A stretch of DNA of 64,000 nt. Origin: Camellia lanceoleosa (taxonomy: Eukaryota; Streptophyta; Magnoliopsida; Ericales; Theaceae). The DNA is taken from assembly GCA_025200525.1 (NCBI GenBank), contig CM045760.1:43605932-43669931 (forward strand). Direction: 5' to 3'. Below are positions 44,860-56,380 of this stretch, piece by piece (position 1 is the first letter of the stretch; every line of letters starts with the position of its first letter). The notes beneath the pieces were generated by a model. It worked only from the letters and a program-made list of their open reading frames with translations, did no database searches and was not told where the DNA came from. The position numbers were made by a program, and so were the translations under genes.

Positions 44860-46379
44860 TTTGCAACTGGCCACTACCCGATCAACATGGAATTAACTAT
44901 GCACAACCTCGAATCCGAACTTAATATGTCTTGTAGCTGGATCTTTTAATAGAATAGGACAACCAAATTTGAACAACGATGAGCCAATTGTACGTGGATG
45001 GGATAGTCGAGTTGAATAAGAATAAGCCAACCAACATAGATGAGACAGGCAATCTGAAAATGGTTCGAACTTAAGGATGAAGTTGCCTACGTATCCCAAA
45101 GATAGGAATCAGGCCTTATGTAGTTCCGGGGTTTAAGGTGCACTCGAGTATTAACTCTCTCCTTTTACGCTCTAACTTTTGCCAAAGCCGCTCTTTCGGG
45201 TTTTCAACCTTGCGAGCTCTATTTTTTCTTTTCATTTTTCTTTCTTCTTTTTCCTTTTTTTTTCCCTTTGTTTTGATTTCTCTTTTATTTTTGTTCTTTT
45301 TTTCTTGCTCTAACTTTTGCTTGGGTCATCCTTTTGGGTTTTCAGCCCAACGAGCCTCTCAAGGATGGAGAAGTTTAACTTGTCCATGTTGATTGGTTGT
45401 GAGATCTCTAAGCCATCTAAATCCGTGAGAATGGTTACTGTTTCTGATCAAATAGTCTTGATGATGTAAGGACCCATCCAGCTGGGTTTGAATTTGGCCC
45501 TAGTGTTGTGGATAGGAACTTGATTGTCCTTCAGCAATAAATTTTCTTATCTCAAGTTTTGGGATTTGACATTTTTGCCGATCTCCATTGGCTTAAGAAA
45601 TGACCCATCTTTGAATCTTCGAGCACATCTGACCTTTTTTGCCCCTAGTTCAAGGGATACTTCTCATCCAGCTATGCAAGCTTCCTTCAATCACATCTGA
45701 CCTTATTGCCCCTAGTTCAAGAGATGCTTCCAATTCGGCCACTCAAGCCTCATATTGTGATTGATCATTGAACATTCTGAGTCAAGGTTTGAAAGCTAAA
45801 CGGTCAAGTCTCAAGGCCGAGAGTGATCCTATGTTGTACAATCACAAGATCAGGTCCAAGCATATTTTCGTAAGACCACGCAAAAACATTTTTGAAATCT
45901 TTTAATAAAACAACTCGTCGCTCATGCTCCTTGGAAGACAATGTAGAACCAATCTAGACCAAGCCAGGATCCTTCTCAGTACTCACATTAACAGATATGA
46001 TCTCATTCATCAAGGGTTTAGCACGCCTCTTTTCCTTTTAGTCTATTAAATTTTGCAAATCCCGAGAAATTCCTCCCTCTTTGTTTTCATCATAGTTTTG
46101 GAAAACTCTGGTTAATACAATGATATAAAGGCATAGAGAAGTAGGTGAAAATTACTGCAGTTCCATTCAGAATTTCTGACTCAATTGGCTCAATGACAAA
46201 AACAAACTCAAAAGAAAGAGTGAAAAAGATAAGCACAAAACAAGACAGTGATGTCCGAGGTAACACCCCCGAAATCACCAAACTCTAACGCAACAAGACT
46301 GACTCAACACCCAGTTCAGAAAGTAAAATTCTCAAGTTACCAGAATCAGTGCGTGCCATCCACTATGTCTAGAGTAAAA
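44860..46379 (-). other. Non-coding interior of the old gypsy element, middle part
   Basis: No gene was found. It contains the pyrimidine tract 45215-45310 (purines on the - strand) and another copy of the conserved motif at 45083-45128. Pieces match 25100-26220 of the young element in reverse. Confidence 0.65.
45083..45128 (-). other. Conserved non-coding motif of the gypsy interior, copy 3
   Basis: On the - strand GGAACTACATAAGGCCTGATTCC, about 8 bases, then GGGATACGTAGGCAAC. This is the direct counterpart of 26172-26218. Confidence 0.7.
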
Positions 46380-48660
46380 TGAGCACTATCAATAGGTGGT
46401 TCATTCCCGATCACAGAACTAGTCACATTATCCCCCAAGTTCATTGATCCCGTGCCGATAGACTTTGTAGGACTTGGTGAGGCGATGACCTTGTTGTCAA
46501 TCAAGTCTTGTACTTCATGGCGAAGACGAAAACAATGGTTAGTGTCATGGCCAAGTTGCTGATAGAAGACACAATACTTGGCAACATCATGCCTGGCTGG
46601 AAGGTGATTAGGGAGAAGTCGAGAGTCAAGGGGTTTGAAATGGCCTTGTCCTATGAGGATTTAGAGAGCTTTGGACAATGTCATGTAAATGGGATTAAAG
46701 GTGTGGCTACCAGTCTCGGAAGTAGTGACAGAAGGGTCGGCAGGTGTTGACTGGGTTTGGAGACCTCCTTCTACAGGTGTAGGATTGAAGCCGAAACGGG
46801 TGTTTCTAGTACGACATCCCTTTTCATGGCTTACCTCCTGATTCAAAATGTCCCCAACCTGAGTGACAAAAGTGTCATGTACAATCTTTGCCACAACTGC
46901 AAGCACTTGCTACTTGTTCAACCTTTTGACCTTCAAAGTCTCAATAGCCCACCGAAGATACGCATAAGGATCAGAATTTATCCCGGCCTTGTTCTTGCCA
47001 CTCGCTTCAGCTTTGTCAAGGGATTGGGTGGCTATATCAGAGCGAGGCCCATTTGTTGTTGACATGTCATCACCCAAACTCGAGATAACTTCAGGTTAGC
47101 CCTTTCCAACTATAGCTCGCCCCAAGAGTGGGGAGCTTTTTGATGTGAAATCTCTGGCATGTGATGTGGTTGATGATGGAGCCAAGATCCCAAAGGCTAA
47201 ATCTACCACAATTCTCTGAAAATCTTCAATCATGCTCATCAGCTCAAAAGTAGTGGGTTCGACCATTGGTGTCTGTGGTGTATTTGATGGGATTTGAGAT
47301 GATTAGGGTTCAAGTGCATCCATCATACACAAGTCCATGCTTTCTGGAATGAACACCTCAGGCTTGGGTAAATAGGCTGGGGTGATATATATGCTAGGGT
47401 TGTAGGTGAATGGCAGTGTATAGATTAGGTTGAGGTGGAGAGGTAATGGGTTAGGGGTAGCATGAATTCGTTTTGGTGGAGCTATGATCTCTTCGTCAAT
47501 AAGATCCTAAATCTTTTGATGGAAGCGGATGCAACGGTTTGTATCATGACCATGTTGTTGATGATAGGCACAGTATTTGGTGGGGTCATGTCTTGGCAGA
47601 AGAGGACTTGGGAGGGGTCGGGTTCTAGGAGCTCTAGGTGCCCTTTTTCTAGTAATATTTTCAAAGCTTAAGAGAGAACCATGTAAAGAGGATAGAAATT
47701 TCGGGCTTAGGGCCGAGTTGAAGTGATTGGTTTTAGGCTATTATCAGCAAAAGGGTTTTTGATGGAACTAGTGACAATGTTTACTTCTGAGCATTTCACA
47801 GCTGTGCTACCATTGGTAGTAACATTGGAACTGCAAACAACATTCTTCCTCATAGGCTCATTACCTTCCACAATGATCCCTTTTCTGATGGCATCCTCGA
47901 TTTGAACCCCAATTTCATGGAGGTCCTTAAAGTTGAATAGTGGAAAGACTATCATTTTTTGTAATAGCCTTTCATGTAGGTTTTTGTCAATTATATGAAC
48001 TTGCTTTTTCTCTGGAGGCTTGTTTGCCATCATAGCCGCCATTGCCCTCCATCTCGTAACAAACTTTGAAAAAGCCCTCATTCGGTTCCTGACGTATTGC
48101 CTCAAGATCATGAGCTGTGACCTCAATTTGCGTGTTATAGGAATATTGGGCAACAAAAGATTCAGCCAACTTCTCCTAGCTCTGTTTCATAGAGTCCTCT
48201 AATTTAGCATACCAGATGGCAGCTATACCAGACATGGTCCTACTGAATAGTGACAACTTCTGAATTTTAGTCAAACCCATTAGTCATAGGATATCAAAAA
48301 ACAGACGCAGATGTACCATTGGGTCTCCAGAGCCATCGAAGCAGTCAATATGAGACATCTTGAACTGCTTCGGTAAAGTAACAGCGGACTCAGTATACCC
48401 GTCCTTAATATCCGGAATAGAGTTAACCCCTTACGCATTTTTGAACAGTTTTTCAAGTTTGTTGACTTTGAGTAGTGTAGCACTTGTGTCCTTTAAACTA
48501 TTGAAGAGTGTATTTAATTCCTTTATTTTCATTTTAGGAGTCTTTGGAGTTATTGTATTTTGGTTTTGGAAGAGTACGATTCGATTTAAACTTGTTGGGA
48601 TTGTTCGTTCGCACTTATTTACGTTGAAAAGTTCTTTGGGAACTTGGAAAATCTGTTCTC

Positions 48661-48915
48661 GTGTCGACACTAGCCTTCCTGAGGGTCGACACTACCTTGT
48701 TGCCCTATTCTTAGTGTCTTTGTTAGTTGTTAGGGTTGACACCAAGGGCTCTAAGGGTCGACCCTTCTCTTGCTATTTTGTTCTGGTTGCATTCTGAAAT
48801 AAAGGGTTGACACCACTGGTTCCAAGGGTTGACCCTTGTCTTCTGCACATATTAATGTCTCAGTTTTTTTTCCTGAAAGGTCAACACCATTGTCTGAAGG
48901 GTCGACCCCTATGAG
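48661..48915. repeat. Four GTCGAC-centred tandem units inside the solo LTR
   Basis: Pairs of GG(G)T(C/T)GACAC(C/T) and AAGGGT(C/T)GACCCTT-like boxes recur at about 48661, 48732, 48802 and 48877, spacing 70-75 bp. GGGTCGACCC is fully palindromic. Confidence 0.75.
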
Positions 48916-49000
48916 TGAATTTCTAGATTTTTGTTTCAATTTTGAGCTCTACTTTTTGGGGGTTTGACTTATTTTTTTCTTTAACTTTAGGGCTATTATT

Positions 49001-49084
49001 CCACCACTATAAATAGGTCCCAAACATACTTTCCTCATTCACTTTTTCTTTGTTTCTCTCTTTTTTTCCTCTTTACACCGTGAA

Positions 49085-49127
<43 letters not shown>
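49001..49127 (+). promoter_or_regulatory. TATA box and CT-rich leader in the solo LTR
   Basis: CACTATAAATAGGTCCC is followed about 70-110 bp later by a pure CT dinucleotide run (49087-49127). This arrangement is typical of plant LTR or gene promoters with a pyrimidine-rich leader. Confidence 0.55.
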
Positions 49128-49129
<2 letters not shown>

Positions 49130-50039
49130 GAAACTCAACTTTTTAACTTAGATCTCTAGATCTACTCACGTAGAGGCATTTTTTCACCTTGGTCCTTTGA
49201 GAAAGATTGTAGATCTTGTCTAGGGCTTCCTTTTGATCCAAGAGCTTCACGGTTTCTTCGACATTGGTTTTCTTTGAGTTCTCTTTGCTTCAAGAGGTAG
49301 GATCTATTTCTTAAACTCAATATAAGTTTGGTAGCATATTTGTGACCTATTTTATTATTCATATTTGGCAGTCATTGGGTATGATCTTTACCCTACTTAT
49401 TTGTTATTTCAAAGATTTATGGATTTGGGTGCTTTGGATTAAACTTTGGGTTTGGATTTGAAATGTAAAAAGGAGATTTTCAAATGAGTTCTTGAAACAA
49501 GTGATGATTTTGTATTGGTGTTAAGATATGTTGAAATGGTGGCCTTCCTTTATTCAAGAGTGATTTTGAAAAGAAAATGAGGTTTTGTTCTAAAACCATG
49601 GGTTTTGGCTTGTGTTGGAAAATAATGAAAAATGATGTTGGTTTTGTAAAAGATGGGAATAATATGGTTATGGGATTTTGGATATGTTTGTTGTTACTCT
49701 TTTGAAAAATATATCTATATTAATATCTTTTGATTATTGCATTAGAGATAATTGTTTTGGCTATCGGTGGAGGATAGGATTGCATGTGTTAGAAATTACA
49801 TGTGAATTAGGAAATTTGAAATCATTCATATCATGGAGTATGTAATGGATTTTGGAAATGGAAACTGTATGTTTTGAAAAGAGATAATGGAAATTCTTAC
49901 ATTATGTGTTGGAACATTTGCATTGCTTTAGAAAAACAATATTTCAAGTTACATGTATTGTACTATTGAAAAGGGTAAATAAAATGGTGAATCTGGGAAT
50001 GAGTGTTGTTATATCAAATAAGTTGACTTGTGTGTCTAG

Positions 50040-50190
50040 GGTAAAAGACCGAAAACCACACGTATACATGGATGCTGATCCTGCGGACAAAATATCCGTA
50101 AAATGGCAATAGTAGCACTTGTATAGCCTACGTTTACATGGGTGTCGATTTATGGTTTCTCGCGAACGAAATATCCATGAAAGGTTGTGT
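50040..50190 (+). repeat. Imperfect tandem duplication in the solo LTR
   Basis: Two blocks with GTATACATGGATGCTGAT...GCGGACAAAATATCCGTAAAA and GTTTACATGGGTGTCGAT...GCGAACGAAATATCCATGAAA follow each other. They are likely an old tandem duplication of about 65-75 bp. Confidence 0.65.
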
Positions 50191-51300
50191 TTGTTTTGGA
50201 GATTCACCCATTTATTTACGATTATGTTGTTTTGGAACAGGATGTTTGGAAAATGGTTTTAACAATGTGTTTGTGGTTGTTTAGCAATGTATTCGCATTT
50301 GATTTAGCAATGTATTTGCTGGTTGGTATTGAGATACCAGGATTGATTTTCAGAAAGAAATTTTATATCAAACAGATGATTTGAACTCGGAAAACATTTT
50401 GATTAAACATAAGGTTTTGGTAATTGGAAAGAAAGTATTTTGTTGAGAAATCAAATGGATTTGAAAATGCATTTGGGCATGTTGTATATATGTATTGCAT
50501 CATGATCATTTATGCTAGTGGAGCATGTTTAGTTTTTGAAATATTTTCTACTAGGCTTTATGCTCACCCTACATGGCTGAAAATGTTTTTCAAGTGTACA
50601 TATGTGGATGTGGACTGTGATGTAAAGTTGTGTTCAGAACCGTGTAGGGTGGTTCTGTTAGTTATAGACCAAGGGCCCTTTATTGTATTTATTGGCCGTG
50701 TGCTATTCTTTTAAGGGTTACACCCTTGTGTATGATGTAAGCCTCAGGGCATTTAATTTAATTTATAACATCTATCCATGTTAAGTAACAGAACATTCAT
50801 TCGACTTAGATCTTATATCTAGGAATGTATAAAATTGGATATACACATCTATTGTGTGACTATATAATATTCATTTTCATGAGAGTTGTTATCTATTGTT
50901 CATCGTTGAGTGGTTTATTTAGGTGAGTCGGACCTTGTAAATCTGGGGAATGACAAGCAAGGTCGTGTCAAACTCGAACTTAAAAGGTGCCTCAGTCTAG
51001 TGAGCTGGAGCTCTAGACATTTGAACTGGGATTGGATATGCCTGGATGGGAAGAATAGGAACACCCTCGGTCGGTAGATCCTGAGCTGTATTGGCAGTGG
51101 TGCTTGGCATAGGAATAGCCACGTTAGGTGCATGAGAAGCATAAGCTATAGCCGACTGCTATTGTTGTTGTTGCAACTTATTTGTGACCTCAGCTTGACA
51201 GCCCAAGTCAATTGGAGCGAATCGACTGATTACTGCAGACAGATTAGTAAGTGCTCTAGATCTGATGATGAATTCCAAAAGTAAGTGATTGTGCTTGGGG

Positions 51301-52139
51301 TGAGCTAAGCTAAGTACAGGTGATTGCTGAAATAACGGAACTGGTGACCCCTGCTTGGCCTTCCTTCGCCTTGCAACTAGTTACAATGAAGCAAACACTG
51401 GCTATCTCTGAACTAAATCTCTGACTGTACAAAGTCTATCGACACGAGTCTAGAGCACCTGGGGGATATCAAAGCCTTCTGAAGCCATGGTTCTAGGACT
51501 ACCTAGCAAAAGAGAAAACAGACAACACCTCAGCCCAATTTCACTAGAACAGATATGATCACAGCTGAATTGTACTCCCCACTAAATTCTCCCCCTTCCC
51601 CCCCCCCCCACAAACTGATATAACTGAACCCCTGATATGAAACACCCCTGTTCCGATCCACTGCACAGCACATACCAAGTAAAGAGAGCCAAAACACCCC
51701 TATGAGGGGGTAGGGTTACCCTGTCCCATCTTTGGCATGAGCTAGAGTTTCACTACTTCAAGCAAGTAGTTTCACAAAATCCCGCATAAGGGCAAGCATC
51801 CTGTCCTATATTGGAACAGTCACTAGAGCATACTATATGCACTAGGCCAATTAGTCCAAAAGGGTACCTCAGCAAGATTACCTAATATACCTTTCACACC
51901 TACCACCGAGAAGTGAAAGGAGGATCAAGCGGTATGACAGTAATCCAGATCCAAGGGTTGTGTTTTTAACATGGCAGAGCCCACGACCGGCTAACCTTTT
52001 GGCAAGCTTTTTAGGCAAGCCGTCCAGGAATAGCAGATGAAAAACACAGTGACTTAAGAGCACCATGCAAATGCAATGCAAAGAGCATATATATGTAGAT
52101 AAAATTTCACATCATGAAGTCCGAGTCAAGTTTTCTAAA
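51301..52139 (-). other. Leader region of the old gypsy element (minus strand)
   Basis: The leader lies between the primer-binding site and gag. Blocks match the young element's leader in reverse, for example around 51450-51720 against 22870-23330. No gene. Confidence 0.6.
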
Positions 52140-52157
52140 TCCCCAACAGAGTTGCCA
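52140..52157 (-). promoter_or_regulatory. Primer-binding site of the old gypsy element (minus strand)
   Basis: On the - strand TGGCAACTCTGTTGGGGA lies just after the LTR end GCTAGCTACA. It differs at two positions from the young element's TGGCGACTCTGCTGGGGA, which fits decay of the same primer site. Confidence 0.82.
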
Positions 52158-52162
52158 AAAAC

Positions 52163-55100
52163 TGTAGCTAGCTTTTTGTGCTCCTCGGAAGGGTTTAGTC
52201 TTCTCGGATATGATATGCCTACAATTCGAACTCTCGTGGTTTTGAATTTGATTTCACAAGTGCAATGTGAAATAGAAAAACCACAAATGAGAGTCCAAAT
52301 CCGCCAAATCTTAGAAAATCCATTAATCATCAAAGATGCTAGAAATGGACTATATTGTCAGATTTCAGAGTCGCTACCTAAATATTTTTGAAAAATTTAG
52401 GAAACTCGTGAATCGTGCCAAAGGCCACTTGTCCATCATAACCAAAATGTCTCGGCTCGGAAACTTAGGTATGAAAGGGAAAGGTCATGAATTGAGCACC
52501 CCTCTCATCCAATCAAAGATTGGCCTCTACTAATCATGATGTGAATTTTGTCAACATTATATGCTCTTGTTCTGATTTTATTAATATGCTAACTTACTAT
52601 GTGAAGCACATAAGTATAGACTGTTTCGCTTGCTTTGGAAATGACTTTGATTTTATGCGATTTTCAAAAGGGTTTTGAGTGCACACAACTCAAAAGGAAA
52701 GTAATGAGTTCATACATACATTTGATCAAAATCATCCCCAATGCACATAAAACAACCTTCATCCTCCGGCTTTCAAACAACTTATTTCAAGTAAGCACGT
52801 AGCCTCATGGTAATATGCTAAGCATGGTAGCAAGTACATACATGAATATGCTACAGCAAAAATACTCACTTAGTACTCCGAGGTAAGTCGAAGAAAAAGA
52901 AAATGATTAGAAAAAAATGCATGACCCTAACAATGCACATGACTAATGCAACACATACAAAATGCTACAATCAAATTCGGTTACTAACATGATATATGGA
53001 TCCACTCAAACCATGCGGTTACACACGTATTCAAGTAATAAATAATCAATGATATTTCAAGCATGATGAACCAAACCTTGTGTATGCAAAAATGGATACA
53101 AATCATGGCAATGATATGAAATAAAAACATGATACTATATGCAACCACGGTAAGCATATAAATAAAAGGGAGAAAGAAATTAATGTTAGAAGACATTCAA
53201 ATATTACAAATTTGCCCTCACATAAGAGGGTCCGAAGCCTAATCAACTAATTATTATAACACCAAATGAATTAACTAATTATTACACATCTAAATGAAAG
53301 CAACTAATTAATCACAAATACTAGTCTAAATGAATTAAATGAAAGGCAGGGAATCGCACGCGCACATCCAAGAACATCCTCTGGAAACCTTTCTTTGCTC
53401 ACTGCCTGAAGCTACTCTGTATACAATCTAAAAATAGCTTTATTTTCACCTCAAGATCTGTTTTGTTTTGCCAACAACAGACTACTATTTGCAAACTCTG
53501 AAGCTCGGCCGGCCCATAATGACACTAGTCGGCTGTATAAGATTATGGCCAGCTGGCCACTATTTTTGGAGACTACCCTGTTGCAGTATAACAGGAATAG
53601 AGAAGGACTGTGTGTTTCCAGGATATGCCTATCCTCTCTGCCCTTCCCTATCATGAAGATGTTCAAGAAAGGAGTAGATTCGATTCTCAAATCATCAATC
53701 ATTGCAAATTTGTTGCATGATGATCTTAGAAACGATAGAACAAGAGCTCAATAAATGAAACAAAAGATAAACAATATCTCGTCCCTATCATGAAGCTACC
53801 TTAAAGAAGGGGGTAGACTTGCTTCATGAATCATTGAACATCACTGAAATTGTATGCGATGATTCAAGACGCAATAGGTTCAGTATAATGTCCGACTAAA
53901 CCTAACCAAATTTTATTATCTTTGACCCTTTTTTACTCCAATTTTATTAGCCCTTTTTACTTTACTTTTCCATTTTCTTATCTTTTCTTCCTTTTTGTCA
54001 AAGATGATGATTACGTCCACTAAGTCCAAAACAATAAAAAATAGCAAGCATGACTTGACCCGAGAAATGAGCTTTTCAAGCCCTTTTCTACGAGGAAAAT
54101 TATAAAGGAAGAAACAAACTTATTTACAAGAGACAATGAATTCGGAGTCAAACTCGAAATGAGCGATAATGACTCCAAATCCAAACTCGATAATGAGCTA
54201 TAATGACTCTTTCCTTTATGATTTCCAAAGGTCTACATGAAAAATTAGTCCCTTAGAAGTAAATGCACCGGCGATAAAAGGAGGTATCAAACAAGAGATT
54301 GTGCTTAGCATAAGAGAGATGTAATGCCCTGGTAATGAACCTCCGAGGAGATTAAACCATTTAGCATGAGAGGTCTCTTTCTTATGCCTTGAGCGGCAAT
54401 CTTTTGTTTGATACAACTCTTAATCAAAAGAAATAAAGAAATGAGGAAGATTGCAGAGTGCTAATGAAAAGATGGATGGTTACAATGGTGTGAATATGTA
54501 CATTAAAGCTATAAAAATGAAAGAAAAGGCTATCAACTCAAATGGATTGGAAGCTTATGGCCTATACACCAAATCTATGAAGACTTACAGCAACACATGT
54601 ATAATATTCAAAGCATAAATTAAATAAACACACTAAACAGCCCTTAAACTCCAAAAAAACAGTGGCCAAAACCGAAAGAAACAAAGTAGAAAAAGGCAAA
54701 ACAACAAGCTATAGAATAAGGTCTAAGGAATGGTGGCTAACCCCTCCTCTTTTTGTGACTTTTCAATCACATTTTTAAGCTTAAAGTAGCTCTGAAATCA
54801 GTATGGTAAGGCAAAGAAAAGAAAGCTCAAAGATTACCCCTTTAAAGAGAGGATGTTCTTCTTGGTTGACAAACCACAAGCTTAACACTCTTTAGGATCT
54901 GAAATTATCTTTAAAAACCTCAGCAAAAGCTTCAAGTCTAAGCTTAGAAGGTGTATGTATATTTCTAGAGAAGAGGGAAGTGTGTTGGACAAGTTATGGC
55001 TCTTGAAAAAATTTTCTAATCTCAAACCATGAGGGGGGTCTTGTATTTGTAGAAAAAAGGCTTCTCACGTCGGAAATATTTGCAAAGAGACAACTGGTCC

Positions 55101-55457
55101 AAGCATGTGCATGGGAGCAGCTACAGTTGTCACAAAATATCTACTACGCTGGCTAGCCATGAGGATGTACAGTCGGCCCAAAAAGTGGAATTTTGGTCTT
55201 GTAGCCATTAAGAGTCGGCCAACCCCAAATACCCACGATCAAGTCCTAAATACACACGGCCGGGTCTCAATTTGAAAAGAGGATTTTTTAAGGGTCTAAA
55301 ATATTTTGGTCAAAATGGGTATAAGGTTTGGGTTTGAAGCTTAAAACTGAATTCTTTTGTTGAAGCTTTGAACGATCACACAGTATAATATTTCATTATC
55401 GAGAGTTCAGAGCGACGCACCCAAGTCATAAGGGCGGTCAAAATGGGGTGTCTACAC
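52163..55457 (-). repeat. Old gypsy element: 5' LTR (3,295 bp), minus strand
   Basis: On the - strand it begins TGTAGACACCCCATTTTGACC and ends GCTAGCTACA. It is the partner of 15868-17341 plus 35597-37532 and shows visibly more differences than the young element's LTR pair. Confidence 0.87.
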
Positions 55458-55735
55458 AAGCCCGGTTGAACCCAAACCAACCCAAACAAACCGACAAGAA
55501 GTGACCAAAGCCTAGTCGCTGTAGATCAATGAAGAAGCAAATGATCTGCTGACTCAACATCGCCACAATACATACAACAATAATTAACCAAAATGTGCCA
55601 ACGTCGAATTAGATTGTCAATAGTCAATATACGCTCTAAAGTTGTTGTCCATACAAAGAAAGTAACCTTAGAAGGAGACCTTGTGACCCAAACACTCTGC
55701 CAAGGAAACATCACCACTACCCCTCCCATATGAGA
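55458..55735 (-). mobile_element. LINE (L1-type) fragment, upstream part, minus strand
   Basis: On the - strand 55729-55526 encodes a reverse-transcriptase zinc-binding (zf-RVT) region: FPWQSVWVTRSPSKVTFFVW, then ILTIDNLIRRW, then CCMYCGDVESADHLLLH. After a stop it continues LWSLLVGLFGLVWV. This is the segment that normally precedes the CLMQLIWLEHN region found at 15507-15867. It is 5'-truncated, as most LINE copies are. Confidence 0.8.
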
Positions 55736-55758
55736 TTAATAAAATCCTATTCATTTTG

Positions 55759-56140
55759 TTTGGTTCTAATTGTCAAAATTCAATTTTTTGAAAATTGAAT
55801 ATATTGTTTTCCCTTTTTTTTTTTTCAATAATTTTTTTTAATATTTTAAGCAAATTTTTTTTTTTACTTTTTGGATGCACCTAACCAAGATCTACCAAAA
55901 ACGTAAAATATTTTTAAAAAATCAATAAATACATAAGTATATGAAAATGTACTGAATTTTAGTTTATATATATATATTTGGTATTTAGTGAATTTTTTAA
56001 AGATTTTTTTACAAGTATTATACTTTTTAATTGTATTTATGTTAAGTGTATTTAAAAACTAAAAAAATTATTTAAAATATTAAAATAAAATTCAATGAAA
56101 AAAAAAATCAAAAAATCCAATTTTGACAATTGAAACCAAA
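55759..56140. mobile_element. MITE-like element with long terminal inverted repeats (382 bp)
   Basis: The left end TTTGGTTCTAATTGTCAAAA is the near reverse complement of the right end TTTTGACAATTGAAACCAAA, and the pairing continues with few mismatches for about 33 bp. The interior is very AT-rich and has no coding capacity. Target duplication is unclear because the flanks are T- and A-rich. Confidence 0.7.
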
Positions 56141-56375
56141 ATTTAAGTAATTTATCTAAACTCCTCCTTAATATCTCCCATCCCCACTTAGGATTCAATA
56201 GTCTTCCACTAAAGACTATTATGTCCAAGTGGGAAATATTATTTTTTAATCAAACATCAAATTATACATTTTATTAAATTATTGGTTCAATCACGAGTCT
56301 ATGTAAGGTTCTGACAAATAAACACGGCCTCATAAATTATGCCTTCAAATTTATGTTCCAAGAAATTCTCACGTT
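56141..56375 (+). other. Host intron sequence between the MITE-like element and the copia element
   Basis: AT-rich. A small hairpin-like stretch at about 56200-56222 (AATAGTCTTCC...AAGACTATT) and a terminal AAACACGGCC recall a decayed relative of the MITE at 14830, but this is too weak to call. Confidence 0.35.
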
Positions 56376-56380
56376 ATTTA
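56376..56380 (+). repeat. Target site duplication ATTTA, left copy
   Basis: ATTTA precedes the copia 5' LTR; the same bases follow the 3' LTR at 60871-60875. Confidence 0.9.

Larger units (their letters stand above)
48476..50955 (+). mobile_element. Solo LTR of a different LTR retrotransposon (2,480 bp) inside the old gag
   Basis: It begins TGTAGCACTTGTG and ends GGGGAATGACA, with TG...CA termini. It is flanked by AGTAG (48471-48475) and AGCAA (50956-50960), which would be an eroded 5-bp duplication. Removing the insert restores an uninterrupted gag frame on the minus strand, which is the strongest support. Promoter-like signals on the + strand are ACTATAAATAGG near 49001-49012, a CT repeat at 49087-49127 and a leader with a GT donor near 49297. 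No matching second LTR or internal region was seen. I do not recognise the family. Confidence 0.65.
46380..51300 (-). pseudogene. gag polyprotein of the old gypsy element, minus strand, interrupted and partly duplicated
   Basis: From upstream to downstream on the - strand: a Gln/Pro-rich N-terminal part (to 50961) ending APFKFEFD; an inserted solo LTR (48476-50955); a gag core (48475 to about 47700) with NKLEKLFKNAQGVNSIPDI, FDGSGDPMVHLRLF, WEKLAESFVAQYSYNTQIEV and RWRAMAAMMANKPPEKKQVH; a first C-terminal block with a His/Cys motif CAYHQQHGHDTNRC (about 47590-47530); a Pro/Thr-rich linker (about 46900-46700); and a second C-terminal block with MTLSKALKVLIG and CVFYQQLGHDTNHCFRLRH (about 46600-46500). 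Several stops and frameshifts are present. The two halves flanking the solo LTR join in frame when it is removed. No pol follows. The repeated His/Cys block is unusual compared with the young element's single one. Confidence 0.75.
15868..55457 (-). mobile_element. Old Ogre/Tat-like gypsy element, minus strand, gag-only, split by later insertions
   Basis: Its two LTRs are 52163-55457 (5' on the - strand) and 15868-17341 plus 35597-37532 (3' LTR, cut in two by the younger element). They share long blocks, for example CTCCTCGGAAGGGTTTAGTC near both inner ends and CGGTCAAAATG near both outer ends. A primer-binding site lies at 52140-52157 and a polypurine tract at 37533-37545. The interior of about 14.6 kb includes two solo LTRs from other elements; without them it is near 8.4 kb. 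It has gag remnants (about 46380-51300) but no pol that I can recognise. Flanks are CCAAC and CAAGC, so a 5-bp duplication is at best eroded. It inserted into a LINE. The ordering and orientation are clear; the exact ends are good to a few bases. Confidence 0.82.

Noticed and set aside
48280..48483. Alternative minus-strand frame LHYSKSTNLKNCSKM across the gag and solo-LTR border
   Set aside because: It is the wrong frame of the gag core. The frame with NKLEKLFKNAQGVN aligns with the young gag.
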